Shown here piece after piece: positions 8,720 through 18,088 of a DNA stretch of 64,000 nt; positions within the stretch are counted from its first letter, which is position 1, and every line of letters begins with the position of its first letter. The stretch covers positions 1 to 64,000 of the forward strand of contig NZ_BMMU01000002.1 of NCBI RefSeq assembly GCF_014646095.1. The letters run 5' to 3'. The stretch is from Streptomyces lacrimifluminis (GTDB lineage Bacteria > Actinomycetota > Actinomycetes > Streptomycetales > Streptomycetaceae). The notes below the pieces were generated by a model. The model was given only the letters and a program-made list of their open reading frames with translations, was not told the DNA's origin and searched no databases. The translations under genes and the position numbers were made by a program.

Positions 8720-9523
8720 TCAGCGGCTGGTGCTCAGCGGCGCCAGGCTGCGGCGCAGCTGCTCCAGGCCCTTGCCGCGCTTGGTGCCGCGGTTGCGGGA
8801 CTTGACGAGCGGGGCCCAGAAGGCGGCCTCGACCAGGGTCTCCGGCTTGATCGCGGGTGTCCGCTCCAGGACGCTCTCGGGCACCTTCTGCGGGTCCGGG
8901 ACCTCGAACTCCGCGATGATCTCGTCGTACTTGTCCTTCAGTACCGTGTTGTCGGGGTCGGCGCCGAAGACGATGAGCTGGCCGGTGGGCGCCGTGTCGA
9001 CGAGGACCGTGACCAGGTCGGGGCGGTACCGGGCGAGGATCTCGATCAGCTTGTAGACGTCGCCGGTCCAGGCGTTGGTGTGCCGGTCGCGGGCGGCCTC
9101 GTCGATACTGCGCGGCAGCATGTCGTCGAGGACGATGACGCTGGCCCAGTCCGAGTGCTTCTCGACGTTGATGAAGTCGCGCAGCGCGTACTCGAACAGG
9201 TGCATGCCGTCGATGAACGACAGGTCGAGCGTGGTCCGCTGCCAGTAGCCGAACGGGCTGCGGTTGCGGGCCAGGTTGCGCAGCGGGTGCCGGCCGCCCG
9301 TGAGGTGGGCGAGCGGGTTCTGCCGGGCGAAGAAGTCGTCGCTGGTCGCCTTGGCGAGATGGACGTCGCAGCGGATCTCCGAGACCACCTTGAACGCGGG
9401 GTCGATCGCGATGCTCGGTACCCGGGACAGGGTCAGGCTTCGGCCGTCGTTGACGCCGATCTCCAGGTAGTTCCTGTTCGCGCTGACCTTGTGGAGCTCC
9501 CGGAGGAACTCATGGCGTTTCAC
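8720..9523 (-). CDS. class I SAM-dependent methyltransferase
   Basis: 267 residues, GTG start. The SAM-binding glycine-rich region is seen as NYLEIGVNDGRSLTLS near residue 20, followed by AIDPAF and later LSFIDGMHLFEYALRD and VIVLDDMLPR, which fits the Methyltransf_24 group often found beside glycosyltransferases. The start overlaps the rmlD stop by one base, so it is the last gene of the rmlABD operon and probably methylates a sugar or glycan made by this block. The substrate is inferred from context only. Confidence 0.82.
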   Translation of the reverse strand: MKRHEFLRELHKVSANRNYLEIGVNDGRSLTLSRVPSIAIDPAFKVVSEIRCDVHLAKATSDDFFARQNPLAHLTGGRHPLRNLARNRSPFGYWQRTTLDLSFIDGMHLFEYALRDFINVEKHSDWASVIVLDDMLPRSIDEAARDRHTNAWTGDVYKLIEILARYRPDLVTVLVDTAPTGQLIVFGADPDNTVLKDKYDEIIAEFEVPDPQKVPESVLERTPAIKPETLVEAAFWAPLVKSRNRGTKRGKGLEQLRRSLAPLSTSR

Positions 9524-10395
9524 TAGGAAATCTCCTTGCGGATGTGTGGCAGTGCTTCGTGCAGGGCGGTACGCCAGTCACGGAGAGGTCCGAGACCGGC
9601 CTGCTGCCAACGGCCGTGGCCGAGGGCGCTGTACGCGGGTCGGGGTGCGGGCCGGACGAAGGCCGCGCTGGTGGTGGGGTGTACACGGTCCGGGTCGGCG
9701 TCGATGAGGCGGAACACCTCACGCGCCAGCTCGAACCAGGTGGCCTCGCCGGAGTTGGTGGCGTGCAGGATACCGTTCGCCCCAGGGCCGACCCGGGGCC
9801 CCAGGTCGGCGATCCGTGCGGCGACGTCGGCGCTCCAGGTGGGCTGGCCGCGTTGGTCGTCGACGACGTCGAGGGTGTCCCGACGCGCCTCCAGGTCGAT
9901 CATCGTACGCACGAAGTTGCCGCCGTGGGCGCCGTACAGCCAGGCCGTGCGCAGGACGGCGCTCGCGTCCGGGAGCGTGGCCAGGACGGCATGTTCACCG
10001 GCGAGTTTGGTGCGGCCGTAGGCCGTGCGCGGGGCCGGGGTGTGGTCCTCGGGGTACGGGGTGTCGCGGGCCTCACCGTCAAAGACGTAGTCGGTGGACA
10101 CGTGGACAAGACGGGCGCCGTGTTCCGCGCAGGCCTGGGCGAGCAGGCGCGGCCCGACGCCGTTGATCCGCAGCGCCGACTCCTCGTCCGTCTCGGCGTC
10201 GTCGACGGCGGTGTACGCGGCGCAGTTGACGACCAGGTCGGGCTCGTGCGCGTCGAAGACGCGGCGCACGTCGTCGGGGTCGGTGATGTCCAGGGCGGCG
10301 CGGGCGAGGCCCACGACGCTCTCACCGCGCCCGAGGAGTTCCCCGACGGTGTCGCGGCCGAGCATGCCGGCGGCGCCGGTCACCAGCCACTTCAT
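9523..10395 (-). CDS. rmlD: dTDP-4-dehydrorhamnose reductase
   Basis: 290 residues, an extended SDR. It opens MKWLVTGAAGMLGRD (NADPH-binding GxxGxxG) and has the catalytic Tyr-Lys pair in AYGRTKLAGE and the STDYVFDG motif typical of RmlD. It makes dTDP-L-rhamnose in the final pathway step. The ATG at 10395 overlaps the rmlB stop as ATGA, so it is translationally coupled to rmlB. Confidence 0.93.
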   Translation of the reverse strand: MKWLVTGAAGMLGRDTVGELLGRGESVVGLARAALDITDPDDVRRVFDAHEPDLVVNCAAYTAVDDAETDEESALRINGVGPRLLAQACAEHGARLVHVSTDYVFDGEARDTPYPEDHTPAPRTAYGRTKLAGEHAVLATLPDASAVLRTAWLYGAHGGNFVRTMIDLEARRDTLDVVDDQRGQPTWSADVAARIADLGPRVGPGANGILHATNSGEATWFELAREVFRLIDADPDRVHPTTSAAFVRPAPRPAYSALGHGRWQQAGLGPLRDWRTALHEALPHIRKEIS

Positions 10396-11402
10396 CCGCT
10401 TACCTGCTTCTCGTCCCGCTGGTCCTTCTCGTCGCCGCCGACGCGTCGCTTGAGGGGCTCCCACCAGGCGCGGTTGTCGCGGTACCAGGCGACGGTGGCG
10501 GCGAGTCCGGCGGCGAAGTCGTGGCGCGGGGTGTAGCCCAGCTCGTCGTGGAGCTTGCTCCAGTCGACGGAGTAGCGCAGGTCGTGGCCCTTGCGGTCCT
10601 CGACGTACTCCACGCTGTCCCAGGTGGCCCCGCAGGCGTCCAGGAGCAGCCCGGTGAGTTCCTTGTTGCTCAGCTCCGTGCCGCCGCCGATGTTGTAGAC
10701 CTCGCCGGGCCGGCCTCCGGTGCGCACCAGGTCGACGCCCTGGCAGTGGTCGTCGACGTGCAGCCAGTCGCGGACGTTGAGGCCCTCGCCGTACAGCGGG
10801 ACCTTCCTGCCGTCCAGCAGGTTGGTGACGAAGAGGGGGATGACCTTCTCGGGGAACTGGTGCGGCCCGTAGTTGTTGGAGCAGCGGGTGACGCGCACGT
10901 CCAGACCGTGGGTGCGGTGGTAGGCGAGGGCGAGCAGGTCCGAGGACGCCTTCGACGCCGAGTAGGGCGAGTTGGGGGCCAGCGGGTGGTCCTCGGGCCA
11001 GGAGCCGGACTCGATCGAGCCGTACACCTCGTCGGTGGACACGTGCACGAACGGGCCGACGCCGTAGCGCAGGGCCGCGTCCAGCAGCACCTGGGTGCCC
11101 ACGACGTTGGTGCGGACGAAGTCGGCGGCGCCGTCGATCGAGCGGTCCACGTGGGACTCGGCGGCGAAGTGGACCACCTGGTCGGCCTCGGCCATCAGCT
11201 TGTCGACGAGTTCGGCGTCGCAGATGTCGCCCTGGACGAACTTCAGCCGGGGGTGCCCGGCCGGCAGGTTCTCCAGGGTGCCCGCGTACGTGAGCTTGTC
11301 CAGCACGGTGATCCGGGGCGCGTCGGGGGCGTCGGACGCGAGGAGGGTGCGGACGTACGTGGAGCCGATGAATCCGGCGGCGCCGGTGACGAGGAGGTTC
11401 AT
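10392..11402 (-). CDS. rmlB: dTDP-glucose 4,6-dehydratase
   Basis: 336 residues. NAD-binding motif TGAAGFIGSTYV at the start, HFAAESHVDRS, the STDEVYG motif and the catalytic YSASKAS are all present and in order, as expected for RmlB. It removes water from dTDP-glucose to give dTDP-4-keto-6-deoxyglucose. It overlaps rmlA and rmlD by four bases each (ATGA), giving a tightly coupled rmlA-rmlB-rmlD order. Confidence 0.95.
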   Translation of the reverse strand: MNLLVTGAAGFIGSTYVRTLLASDAPDAPRITVLDKLTYAGTLENLPAGHPRLKFVQGDICDAELVDKLMAEADQVVHFAAESHVDRSIDGAADFVRTNVVGTQVLLDAALRYGVGPFVHVSTDEVYGSIESGSWPEDHPLAPNSPYSASKASSDLLALAYHRTHGLDVRVTRCSNNYGPHQFPEKVIPLFVTNLLDGRKVPLYGEGLNVRDWLHVDDHCQGVDLVRTGGRPGEVYNIGGGTELSNKELTGLLLDACGATWDSVEYVEDRKGHDLRYSVDWSKLHDELGYTPRHDFAAGLAATVAWYRDNRAWWEPLKRRVGGDEKDQRDEKQVSG

Positions 11403-12466
11403 GAGTGGATCTGCACCTTGCTGTGGTCTCCGAGGACGAATCGGTGGGCGCTGGGAACACTGGGGGCCGGGGTCACCTCGACGTGCCTGCCGATGAGCGA
11501 GGACTCGATACGGCCCACCCCGGCGATGGACGAGTCCCGCAGCACGATGGAGAACTCCAGCTCGCTGTCGGTGATCCGGCAGTTCTCCGCGACGGAGGTG
11601 AACGGCCCGACGTAGGAGTCGCTGACGACGGTTCCGGCGCCGATGACGACGGGTCCGACGATGCGTGAGCGGCTGATGCTCGCGCCCTCCTCGATCACCA
11701 CCCGCCCTATGGTCTCGGACTCGGCGTCCACGTCGCCGTCGATCCGCCGCTCCAGGCCCTCCAGGACCATGCGATTGACCTCCAGCATGTCGGTGACGTT
11801 CCCCGTGTCCTTCCAGTAGCCCTTGATGAGCGTGGATCGTACGTCGGACCGGGCGTCGATGAGGTACTGGATGGCGTGGGTGATCTCCAACTCGCCGCGC
11901 CGGGAGGGACGGATGGCGCGTACGGCGTCGTGGATCGCCGGGGTGAAGAGGTACACGCCGACGAGCGCGAGGTCGCTCTTGGGGTGCTCGGGCTTCTCCT
12001 CCAGGCCGATCACCTGGCCGTCCGCGTCGAGTTCGGCGACGCCGAAGGAGCGCGGGTCGGGCACCTGGGTGAGCAGGATCTGGGCGTCGGGGCGGAGACG
12101 GCGGAACTCGTCGACGAGGTCGCTGATGCCGCCGATGATGAAGTTGTCGCCGAGGTACATGACGAAGTCGTCGTCACCGAGGAAGTCCCGCGCGATCAGC
12201 ACCGCGTGGGCCAGGCCCAGGGGCTTCTCCTGCGGAATGTAGGTGACCTTCAGACCGAACTTCGATCCGTCGCCGACCGCTTCCTCGATCTCGGCGGCGG
12301 TGTCACCGACGATCATGCCGACCTCGGTGATGCCCGCTTCGGCGAGGGATTCCAGGCCGTAGAACAGCACGGCTTTGTTGGCCACGGGTACGAGCTGCTT
12401 CGCCGAGGTATGGGTGATCGGCCGGAGCCGCGTGCCGGCGCCGCCGGAGAGCACGAGAGCCTTCAT
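11399..12466 (-). CDS. rmlA: glucose-1-phosphate thymidylyltransferase, long form
   Basis: 355 residues. The nucleotidyl-transferase signature SGGAGTRLRPITHTSAKQL is at the N-terminus, with YLGDNFI and the FGVAELD segment further on. Beyond about residue 230 a left-handed beta-helix hexapeptide region (VVIEEGASISRSRIVGP and following) marks the long RmlA type, common in deoxysugar loci of antibiotic producers. It makes dTDP-glucose from glucose-1-phosphate and dTTP. First gene of the minus-strand operon. Confidence 0.93.
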   Translation of the reverse strand: MKALVLSGGAGTRLRPITHTSAKQLVPVANKAVLFYGLESLAEAGITEVGMIVGDTAAEIEEAVGDGSKFGLKVTYIPQEKPLGLAHAVLIARDFLGDDDFVMYLGDNFIIGGISDLVDEFRRLRPDAQILLTQVPDPRSFGVAELDADGQVIGLEEKPEHPKSDLALVGVYLFTPAIHDAVRAIRPSRRGELEITHAIQYLIDARSDVRSTLIKGYWKDTGNVTDMLEVNRMVLEGLERRIDGDVDAESETIGRVVIEEGASISRSRIVGPVVIGAGTVVSDSYVGPFTSVAENCRITDSELEFSIVLRDSSIAGVGRIESSLIGRHVEVTPAPSVPSAHRFVLGDHSKVQIHS

Positions 12467-12547
12467 CCGTTCACCCTAGCTTCGATTTCCCGCGACGTAA
12501 TATCCGGTGCCTCAGCGTGACCGGTACGGGAGCCCGCCCGCGCGTCC

Positions 12548-15016
12548 TCAGGGCTCCAGCGCGAGCTCGCTCCACACCTGTTTGCCGCCGCTGACCGGGA
12601 CGGTTCCCCAGGCCGCCGACATGGCCTCGACCAGGAGCATGCCCCGGCCGCCGGTGGCCTCCCAGCCGAGGTTCGTCGGTCTGATGGGCGTACGGGGTGA
12701 GTTGTCCGCGACAGCGACGCGCAGTCGGCCGTTGAAGAGGGTCAGGTCGAGACGGACCTGACCGTCGGTGTGCACGAGGGCGTTGGTGACCAGCTCGGAG
12801 ACGACCAGGAGCACGGTGTCCATGTTCTCCTGGACGCCCGGTTCCCCGGCCACTCCCCAGGTGCGCAGGGTGCGCCGGGTGAAGCGGCGGGCGTGCCGGA
12901 CCGCCTCGGGCACCCGCCACACGGTCCAGCTCTCCCGCAGCGGGCGCCGCTCCATGCCGTCGTAGCGCAGCAGGAGCAGCGCCACGTCGTCGTTGCGGTT
13001 GGCGCCCGCGAGCAGGGCGTCGGCGACCAGGCCGAGGTGGGCGGGGTCGGCGGCGGCGAGGCCGGCGGCGAGAGCGTCGAGGCCGTCCTCGACGTCGATC
13101 TGGGCGGACTCGACGAGACCGTCGGTCGTGAGGGCGATCAGGGTGCCGGGCTGGAGGCGGAGCAGGCTCATCGGGTAGTCGGCCCGGGGCATCACCCCGA
13201 GCGGGGGGCCGACGTCGGACTCGGTGACCTCGGTGGTGCCGTCGGGGTGGCGGACGACCGGGGGGAGATGACCGGCGCGGACGTACCAGGCGGTGCCCTC
13301 CTCCATGTCGACCTCGACATAGCAGCAGGTGGCGAAGAGGTCGGTCTCCATGTCGACAAGGAGACGGTTGGCGTGGGAGACGACGACGTCCGGTGGGTGG
13401 CCCTCGACTGCGTACGCGCGCACGGCGGTGCGCATCTGGCCCATGAGGGTGGCGGCGCCCGCGTTGTGGCCCTGGACGTCGCCGATGACGAGGCCGACAT
13501 GGTTGTCGGGCAGCGGGATCACGTCGTACCAGTCGCCACCCACCTCCAGGCCCTCGGTGGTCGGGAGGTAGCGGGCCTCGGCGACCCCGCCGGGCAGCTT
13601 GGGCAGGCGGCGGGGCAGCAGGGAGCGCTGGAGCATCCCGACGAGTTCGTGTTCGGCGTCGAAGGCGTGGGCGCGTGTCAGGGCCTGTCCGGCGAGACCG
13701 GCGGCGGCGGTGAGCAGGGCGCGTTCGTCGGTGCCGAACTCGTGCGGGCTGTCCCAGCCGATCAGGCAGATGCCGGCCATCCGGCCGCCGGCGGGCAGGG
13801 GCAGCACGGCGAGCCCGCCGGGGCCGACGCCGTCGAGCGCGGGCTCCAGTTCCGTGCCGGCGGGCCAGATGGCGGCCCTGCCCTCGCGCAGGGCGGCGGC
13901 CAGCGTCGGCATGGAGCGGACGGGCGACTCGGGCCACTCCGAGCGCCACTCCAGCCGCCACAGCTCGGGCCAGGCCTCGGGTTCGGGCGGGTCGAGGACG
14001 GTGACGACGAGCCGTTCGTTGTCCAGCTCGGCGAGGGCGATCCGGTCGGCCCGCAGCGGCTCGCGCAGCGCGGTGACGACGGCCCGGCTGACGTCACGGA
14101 CGGTCCCGGCGGTGGCCAGGGCCGCGGCGAGGCGCTGGACACGGGCCACGTCGGTGACACCGGAGCGCAGGGTGGAGGCGTCGCCGACCGTGCCCACGAG
14201 CTGGGCGGCCCGGCCCTCCCCGGCGGTCACGAGCCGCCCGCGCAGCCGCAGCCACCTCGGCGGGCCGGCGGGCTGCAAAACCCGGAACTCCAGTTCCCGG
14301 TCACCGATGGACATGTGGTCCGCCTCGACGACGGACATCAGGGAGGGCAGGTCCTCGGGCACGGTCAGGCCGAGCAGGGTCTCGACCTTGCCGTCGAAGT
14401 CCGCCCGGTCGAGCGCGAACAGTTCGAGGAGTTCGTCGCCGACCTCGACGCGCCCGCTGTCCATGGCGAGGCTGAAGGCGCCGGCCGACAGTTCGCCGGG
14501 GTCGCCCGCGGCGGGCGGAGCGGGCCAGGCGACGGCGTCGGCGAGCAGTGCGAGGCAGTCCCGGACGCTGTCGTCGAAACCGTCGGGACGTTCCGTCACG
14601 ACGAGCAGACAGCCGCCGTCGCCGGCCGCCGCGCCCGCGCGAACCGGCAGGGCGGCCAGGTGGACGGCACCGGCCGGCATCCGCCGGGATTCGGCGCACC
14701 CGGCGAGTTCGTCGGGGCCGAGCCAGACCGGCCGTCCGGTGCGGTGGGCGTCCACGGCGGGCGAGTGGGCGGCAACGGGGTAGCCGTCGCGCAGGCCGTA
14801 CAGCGTCCTCGGCACACCGGCCGACTCGACGAGACACAGCACGTCACCGGCGTCACCCGGGGTGTAGACGGCGGCGACGCTCGCGCCCGCGAAAACGAGC
14901 GTCAGTTCGAGGACCCGGCGGAGGCGCTCACGGGGGTCGAGGTCGACGGTGAGCGACTTGAGGGCGAGTTCGGCACGCGCCGTTCTCGTTCCGCGTCCCG
15001 CCTCCTCACTGACCAC
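12548..15016 (-). CDS. SpoIIE-type PP2C phosphatase with GAF/PAS sensors and ATPase domain
   Basis: About 822 residues. Order: GAF-like sensor (residues ~20-165), PAS-like segment (~175-280), second GAF (~300-450), SpoIIE/PP2C phosphatase (~470-680; GGDWYDVIPLPDNHVGLVIGD carries the metal-binding Asp), and a C-terminal RsbW-like HATPase (VVSELVTNALVHTDG, GGRGMLLVEA). Such proteins act in partner-switching control of sigma factors. The start is uncertain: GTG at 15016 is chosen because upstream codons run through the promoter region of the divergent lanthipeptide operon, but no good ribosome site is visible. Confidence 0.85.
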   Translation of the reverse strand: MVSEEAGRGTRTARAELALKSLTVDLDPRERLRRVLELTLVFAGASVAAVYTPGDAGDVLCLVESAGVPRTLYGLRDGYPVAAHSPAVDAHRTGRPVWLGPDELAGCAESRRMPAGAVHLAALPVRAGAAAGDGGCLLVVTERPDGFDDSVRDCLALLADAVAWPAPPAAGDPGELSAGAFSLAMDSGRVEVGDELLELFALDRADFDGKVETLLGLTVPEDLPSLMSVVEADHMSIGDRELEFRVLQPAGPPRWLRLRGRLVTAGEGRAAQLVGTVGDASTLRSGVTDVARVQRLAAALATAGTVRDVSRAVVTALREPLRADRIALAELDNERLVVTVLDPPEPEAWPELWRLEWRSEWPESPVRSMPTLAAALREGRAAIWPAGTELEPALDGVGPGGLAVLPLPAGGRMAGICLIGWDSPHEFGTDERALLTAAAGLAGQALTRAHAFDAEHELVGMLQRSLLPRRLPKLPGGVAEARYLPTTEGLEVGGDWYDVIPLPDNHVGLVIGDVQGHNAGAATLMGQMRTAVRAYAVEGHPPDVVVSHANRLLVDMETDLFATCCYVEVDMEEGTAWYVRAGHLPPVVRHPDGTTEVTESDVGPPLGVMPRADYPMSLLRLQPGTLIALTTDGLVESAQIDVEDGLDALAAGLAAADPAHLGLVADALLAGANRNDDVALLLLRYDGMERRPLRESWTVWRVPEAVRHARRFTRRTLRTWGVAGEPGVQENMDTVLLVVSELVTNALVHTDGQVRLDLTLFNGRLRVAVADNSPRTPIRPTNLGWEATGGRGMLLVEAMSAAWGTVPVSGGKQVWSELALEP

Positions 15017-15111
15017 GTCGTCATTACAGCGCGTATGGGGCCCGTGCGCAGCCCCTGACGCTCCCGGTGTTCGCCCCGGCAGCACCCATGCGTTCCGCAC
15101 AGTGGTCTCGT

Positions 15112-15127
15112 GACAGCCGTGACTGTC
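15112..15127. promoter_or_regulatory. dyad upstream of the lanthipeptide operon
   Basis: GACAG-N6-CTGTC lies about 53 bases upstream of the LanKC start, in the divergent promoter region. A RamR-type or other regulator could bind here. This is a suggestion from symmetry and position only. Confidence 0.25.
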
Positions 15128-15179
15128 GGGACCCCGCCACGGACTGGAAGGCTCGGTGCAAGCCATCGAGGAGGCGGGT

Positions 15180-17822
15180 ATGGACCAGCGGTACGAGGTG
15201 TACGCACTCGCCGACCAGCACTTCTATGAGACACCGGACCGACTGTCCGCAGCGGGCGAGGCCACTCCCCTGTTCGAAACGGCCGGTCGTGCGGTACCGG
15301 AGGGCTGGCGTGCGGGGCGGATCGGCGACTGGCTGGCACTGACGCCGCTCGGTCCGGACGGCGACCCGCTGCCCGGACCCACGCAGGGCTGGAAGGTGCA
15401 CGCTTCCGCCACCCGGGCGAACGCGGAGCGGATCGCGTCGGCGGTGTGGGACTACTGCGTGCCGCGCGGCATCCCGTTCAAGTTCCTGCCGGGTCCTCAT
15501 CTGCTGCATCTGCGGAACACCAAGTACGCGGGCCGGGACGGCAGCGGGAAGTTCGTGACGATCTATCCGGCCGACGAGGACCTTCTGCACCAGGTGCTGA
15601 CCGAGCTGGGCGCACTGCTGGAGGGCTGTGAGGGCCCTTACATCCTCACCGATCTGCGCTGGCACGACGGTCCGCTGTACGTGCGTTACGGGGCGTTCGC
15701 GCGTTCCTTCGTCGTCGACGAACGCGGCTCGCTCGTGCCCGCCGTCCGCGACGGCGAGGGGCAGCTGGTGCCGGACCGGCGCGCGCCCTCCTTCCAGGTC
15801 CCGGACTGGGTGCGGCTGCCCGCGTTCCTGGAGGCGCAGCTCGCGGCCCGCAACGCGACGACGGTCTCCGACCTCCCGTACCGCATCGAGAAGGCCCTGC
15901 ACTTCTCCAACGGCGGCGGCGTGTACGTCGGCACCGACACGCGTGACGGGAGCCGGGTCGTCCTGAAGGAGGGCCGTCCGCACGCGGGTCTTGCGGCCGA
16001 CGGCGCGGACGCGATCACCCGGCTGGAGCGCGAACGTGCCGCGCTGGAGCAGGTGTCGGGGCTCGGGACGGTGCCCGAGGTGCGCGACTGGTTCACGCTC
16101 GGCGACCACCGCTTCCTCGTCATGGACTTCGTCGAGGGGCGCCCTCTCAACGCCTTCTTCGCCGAGCGCCACCCGCTGCTCACCCACGACCCGGATCCGG
16201 AGGCGGTGGCCGCCTACACGCGGTGGGCGCTGCGTATCCACCGCGCGGTCGAGGAGGTCGTCGAGGGGGTGCACGCGCGCGGGATCGTCTTCAACGACCT
16301 GCACATCTTCAACATCATGGTCGCGCCCGACGAGGAGTCGGTGTCCCTGGTCGACTTCGAGGCGGCGGCACCGGCCGAGGAGCGGGGCCGTCAGGTCGTC
16401 GCCCACCCCGGGTTCTTCGCCCCGCCCGACCGCAGGGGTCTGGACGTCGACCGGTACGCGCTGGCGTGTCTGCGGCTCGCCCTCTTCATGCCCCTGACCA
16501 CGCTGTTCGTGGTGGACCGCGGCAAGGCGGCCCACCTGGCGGAGGTGATCGCCGGTCAGTTCCCGGACGTACCGGCCCAGTTCCTGGCCGACGCGGTGGC
16601 CGAGATCACCCGTGACGTCTCCGCACCGGGGCCCGGCCGCCCCGTACCCTCACCGCCGCCGGCTCCCGTCGAGCCCGGCGACTGGCCGCACAGCCGTGAC
16701 TCGATGGTGAAGGCGATTCTCGCCTCCGCCACCCCCGAACGCGACGACCGGCTCTTCCCCGGCGACATCACCCAGTTCTCCGACGGCGGCGGACTCGGGA
16801 TCGCGCACGGCGCGGCCGGGGTGCTGTACGCGCTGTCCCGGGCGGGCGCCGAGCGGTACGAGGAGGGCGAGCGCTGGCTGCTGGCCCACACCGACCCCGT
16901 ACCGGTGGGCACGCCGCTGGGTCTGTACGACGGTCTCGCGGGCGTCGCCCATGTCCTCGACCTGCTCGGGCACCGCCCGCGCGCGCTGGACCTGATCGAC
17001 GTCGTCCTCCGGGAGAAGTGGCACAAGCTCTCCTCCGACCTGCGCGGCGGACTCGCCGGGCTCGGTCTGGTCCTCGGCGGGCTGGCGCGTACGACCGGGG
17101 AGACGGAGTTCGCCCAGCGGGCCCAGGACGTCACGGACATCCTGGTGAGCCGCCTGGACGAGCCGCTCCCGGATTCGCCGAAGCGCCGCGCCGGGCTGCT
17201 GCGGGGCGCGAGCGGGCCCGCGCTGCTGTTCCTCCGGCAGTACGAGGCGACGGGCGACCCCGCGCTGCTCGACGCGGCCGGCACGGCGTTGCGCCGGGAC
17301 CTGGACGGCTGTGTCGTCCAGCGGAACGGTGGCCTTGAGGTCGACGAGGGCTGGCGGACCATGCCCTACCTCGCGGAGGGCAGCGTGGGGATCGGCCTGG
17401 TCCTCGACGACTACCTGGCGCTCACCACCTCGGAAGGGCGCTCCCGGAACCACGCCGACGGGCGCGAGGAGTTCGAGCAGGCCCGGGACCGGATCCTGAC
17501 CTCCGCCGCCTCTCGCTTCTACGCACAGCCCGGACTGTTCCAGGGCAGGGCCGGCATGGTCCTGCACCTCGCCCGCACCGGCGCCCCCGAGGCGCGGCAG
17601 CGGGAACAGATCGCCGGGCTCGGCTGGTACGCGATGTCGTACCAGGGCCAACTGGCCTTCCCCGGGCACCAGATGATGAGGCTCTCCATGGACCTGGGCA
17701 CCGGCACCGCGGGCTGTCTGCTCGCGCTCGGCGCGGCCCTCGACGAGACGGCCCCCGCCGCACTGCCCTTCCTCCCGCCGCTACGGCGGCCCCAAGACGC
17801 GGCTCCGCACCAGGAGTCGTGA
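15180..17822 (+). CDS. ramC: class III lanthionine synthetase (LanKC, RamC/AmfT-like)
   Basis: 880 residues. Order: N-terminal lyase-like domain (~1-200), Ser/Thr kinase domain (~220-500) with the VVLKEGRP lysine, catalytic-loop FNDLHIFNIM and metal-binding LVDFEAA, and a C-terminal LanC-like toroid (~500-870) with GLAGVAHVLD and GTGTAGCLLAL but no obvious zinc-binding Cys/His set, as in class III. It phosphorylates Ser/Thr in the precursor, eliminates to dehydro-residues and adds Cys to form (labi/lanthi)onine. The ATG at 15180 follows GAGGAGG; a GTG eight codons upstream lacks a site. It is 61 bases upstream of the precursor gene. Close to RamC/AmfT. Confidence 0.93.
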   Translation: MDQRYEVYALADQHFYETPDRLSAAGEATPLFETAGRAVPEGWRAGRIGDWLALTPLGPDGDPLPGPTQGWKVHASATRANAERIASAVWDYCVPRGIPFKFLPGPHLLHLRNTKYAGRDGSGKFVTIYPADEDLLHQVLTELGALLEGCEGPYILTDLRWHDGPLYVRYGAFARSFVVDERGSLVPAVRDGEGQLVPDRRAPSFQVPDWVRLPAFLEAQLAARNATTVSDLPYRIEKALHFSNGGGVYVGTDTRDGSRVVLKEGRPHAGLAADGADAITRLERERAALEQVSGLGTVPEVRDWFTLGDHRFLVMDFVEGRPLNAFFAERHPLLTHDPDPEAVAAYTRWALRIHRAVEEVVEGVHARGIVFNDLHIFNIMVAPDEESVSLVDFEAAAPAEERGRQVVAHPGFFAPPDRRGLDVDRYALACLRLALFMPLTTLFVVDRGKAAHLAEVIAGQFPDVPAQFLADAVAEITRDVSAPGPGRPVPSPPPAPVEPGDWPHSRDSMVKAILASATPERDDRLFPGDITQFSDGGGLGIAHGAAGVLYALSRAGAERYEEGERWLLAHTDPVPVGTPLGLYDGLAGVAHVLDLLGHRPRALDLIDVVLREKWHKLSSDLRGGLAGLGLVLGGLARTTGETEFAQRAQDVTDILVSRLDEPLPDSPKRRAGLLRGASGPALLFLRQYEATGDPALLDAAGTALRRDLDGCVVQRNGGLEVDEGWRTMPYLAEGSVGIGLVLDDYLALTTSEGRSRNHADGREEFEQARDRILTSAASRFYAQPGLFQGRAGMVLHLARTGAPEARQREQIAGLGWYAMSYQGQLAFPGHQMMRLSMDLGTGTAGCLLALGAALDETAPAALPFLPPLRRPQDAAPHQES

Positions 17823-17883
17823 CGCGACACCCGTCCCCACGGGAGAACCCGGAACCTACCGGGACCGACGAAAGGATATCGAC

Positions 17884-18000
17884 ATGGCACTTCTCGACCT
17901 TCAGACGATGGAGTCCGACGAGACCGCGGGCACGCCCGGCTACAGCACGCTCAGCCTGCTGTCCTGCGTCAGCGCGGCCAGCGTCACCCTCTGTCTCTGA
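17884..18000 (+). CDS. ramS: AmfS/SapB-family class III lanthipeptide precursor
   Basis: 38 codons, preceded by GAAAGGA. The leader holds LLDLQ (residues 3-7), matching the amphipathic LxLQ motif that LanKC enzymes bind. The core contains two tandem Ser-x-x-Ser-x-x-x-Cys units: STLSLLSC (21-28) and SAASVTLC (30-37), then Leu. SapB and AmfS have the same two-unit layout but with two residues between the units; here there is a single Val. The core has no charged residue, so the product should be a very hydrophobic surfactant-like peptide aiding aerial growth. The family call is firm; ring chemistry is inferred. Confidence 0.93.
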   Translation: MALLDLQTMESDETAGTPGYSTLSLLSCVSAASVTLCL

Positions 18001-18016
18001 GCATTTCCGGCAGGGG

Positions 18017-18057
18017 CGCCGGGCGGTCTCTCCCACTCGTGGGAGGGCCGCCCGGCG
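18017..18057 (+). terminator. strong hairpin after the lanthipeptide precursor gene
   Basis: A long GC stem (CGCCGGGCGG pairing with CCGCCCGGCG, extended by TCCCA/TGGGA around a CTCG loop) begins 17 bases after the precursor stop and ends about 30 bases before the ABC gene. It probably acts as a partial terminator or RNA stabiliser so that precursor mRNA exceeds transporter mRNA. Confidence 0.65.
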
Positions 18058-18088
18058 GTCCGTCATCCCCCGTCGGAGGGTCCACCCG

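Noticed and set aside
10521..11615. 364-codon plus-strand frame across rmlB
   Set aside because: Antisense shadow of rmlB/rmlA, which have complete catalytic motifs.
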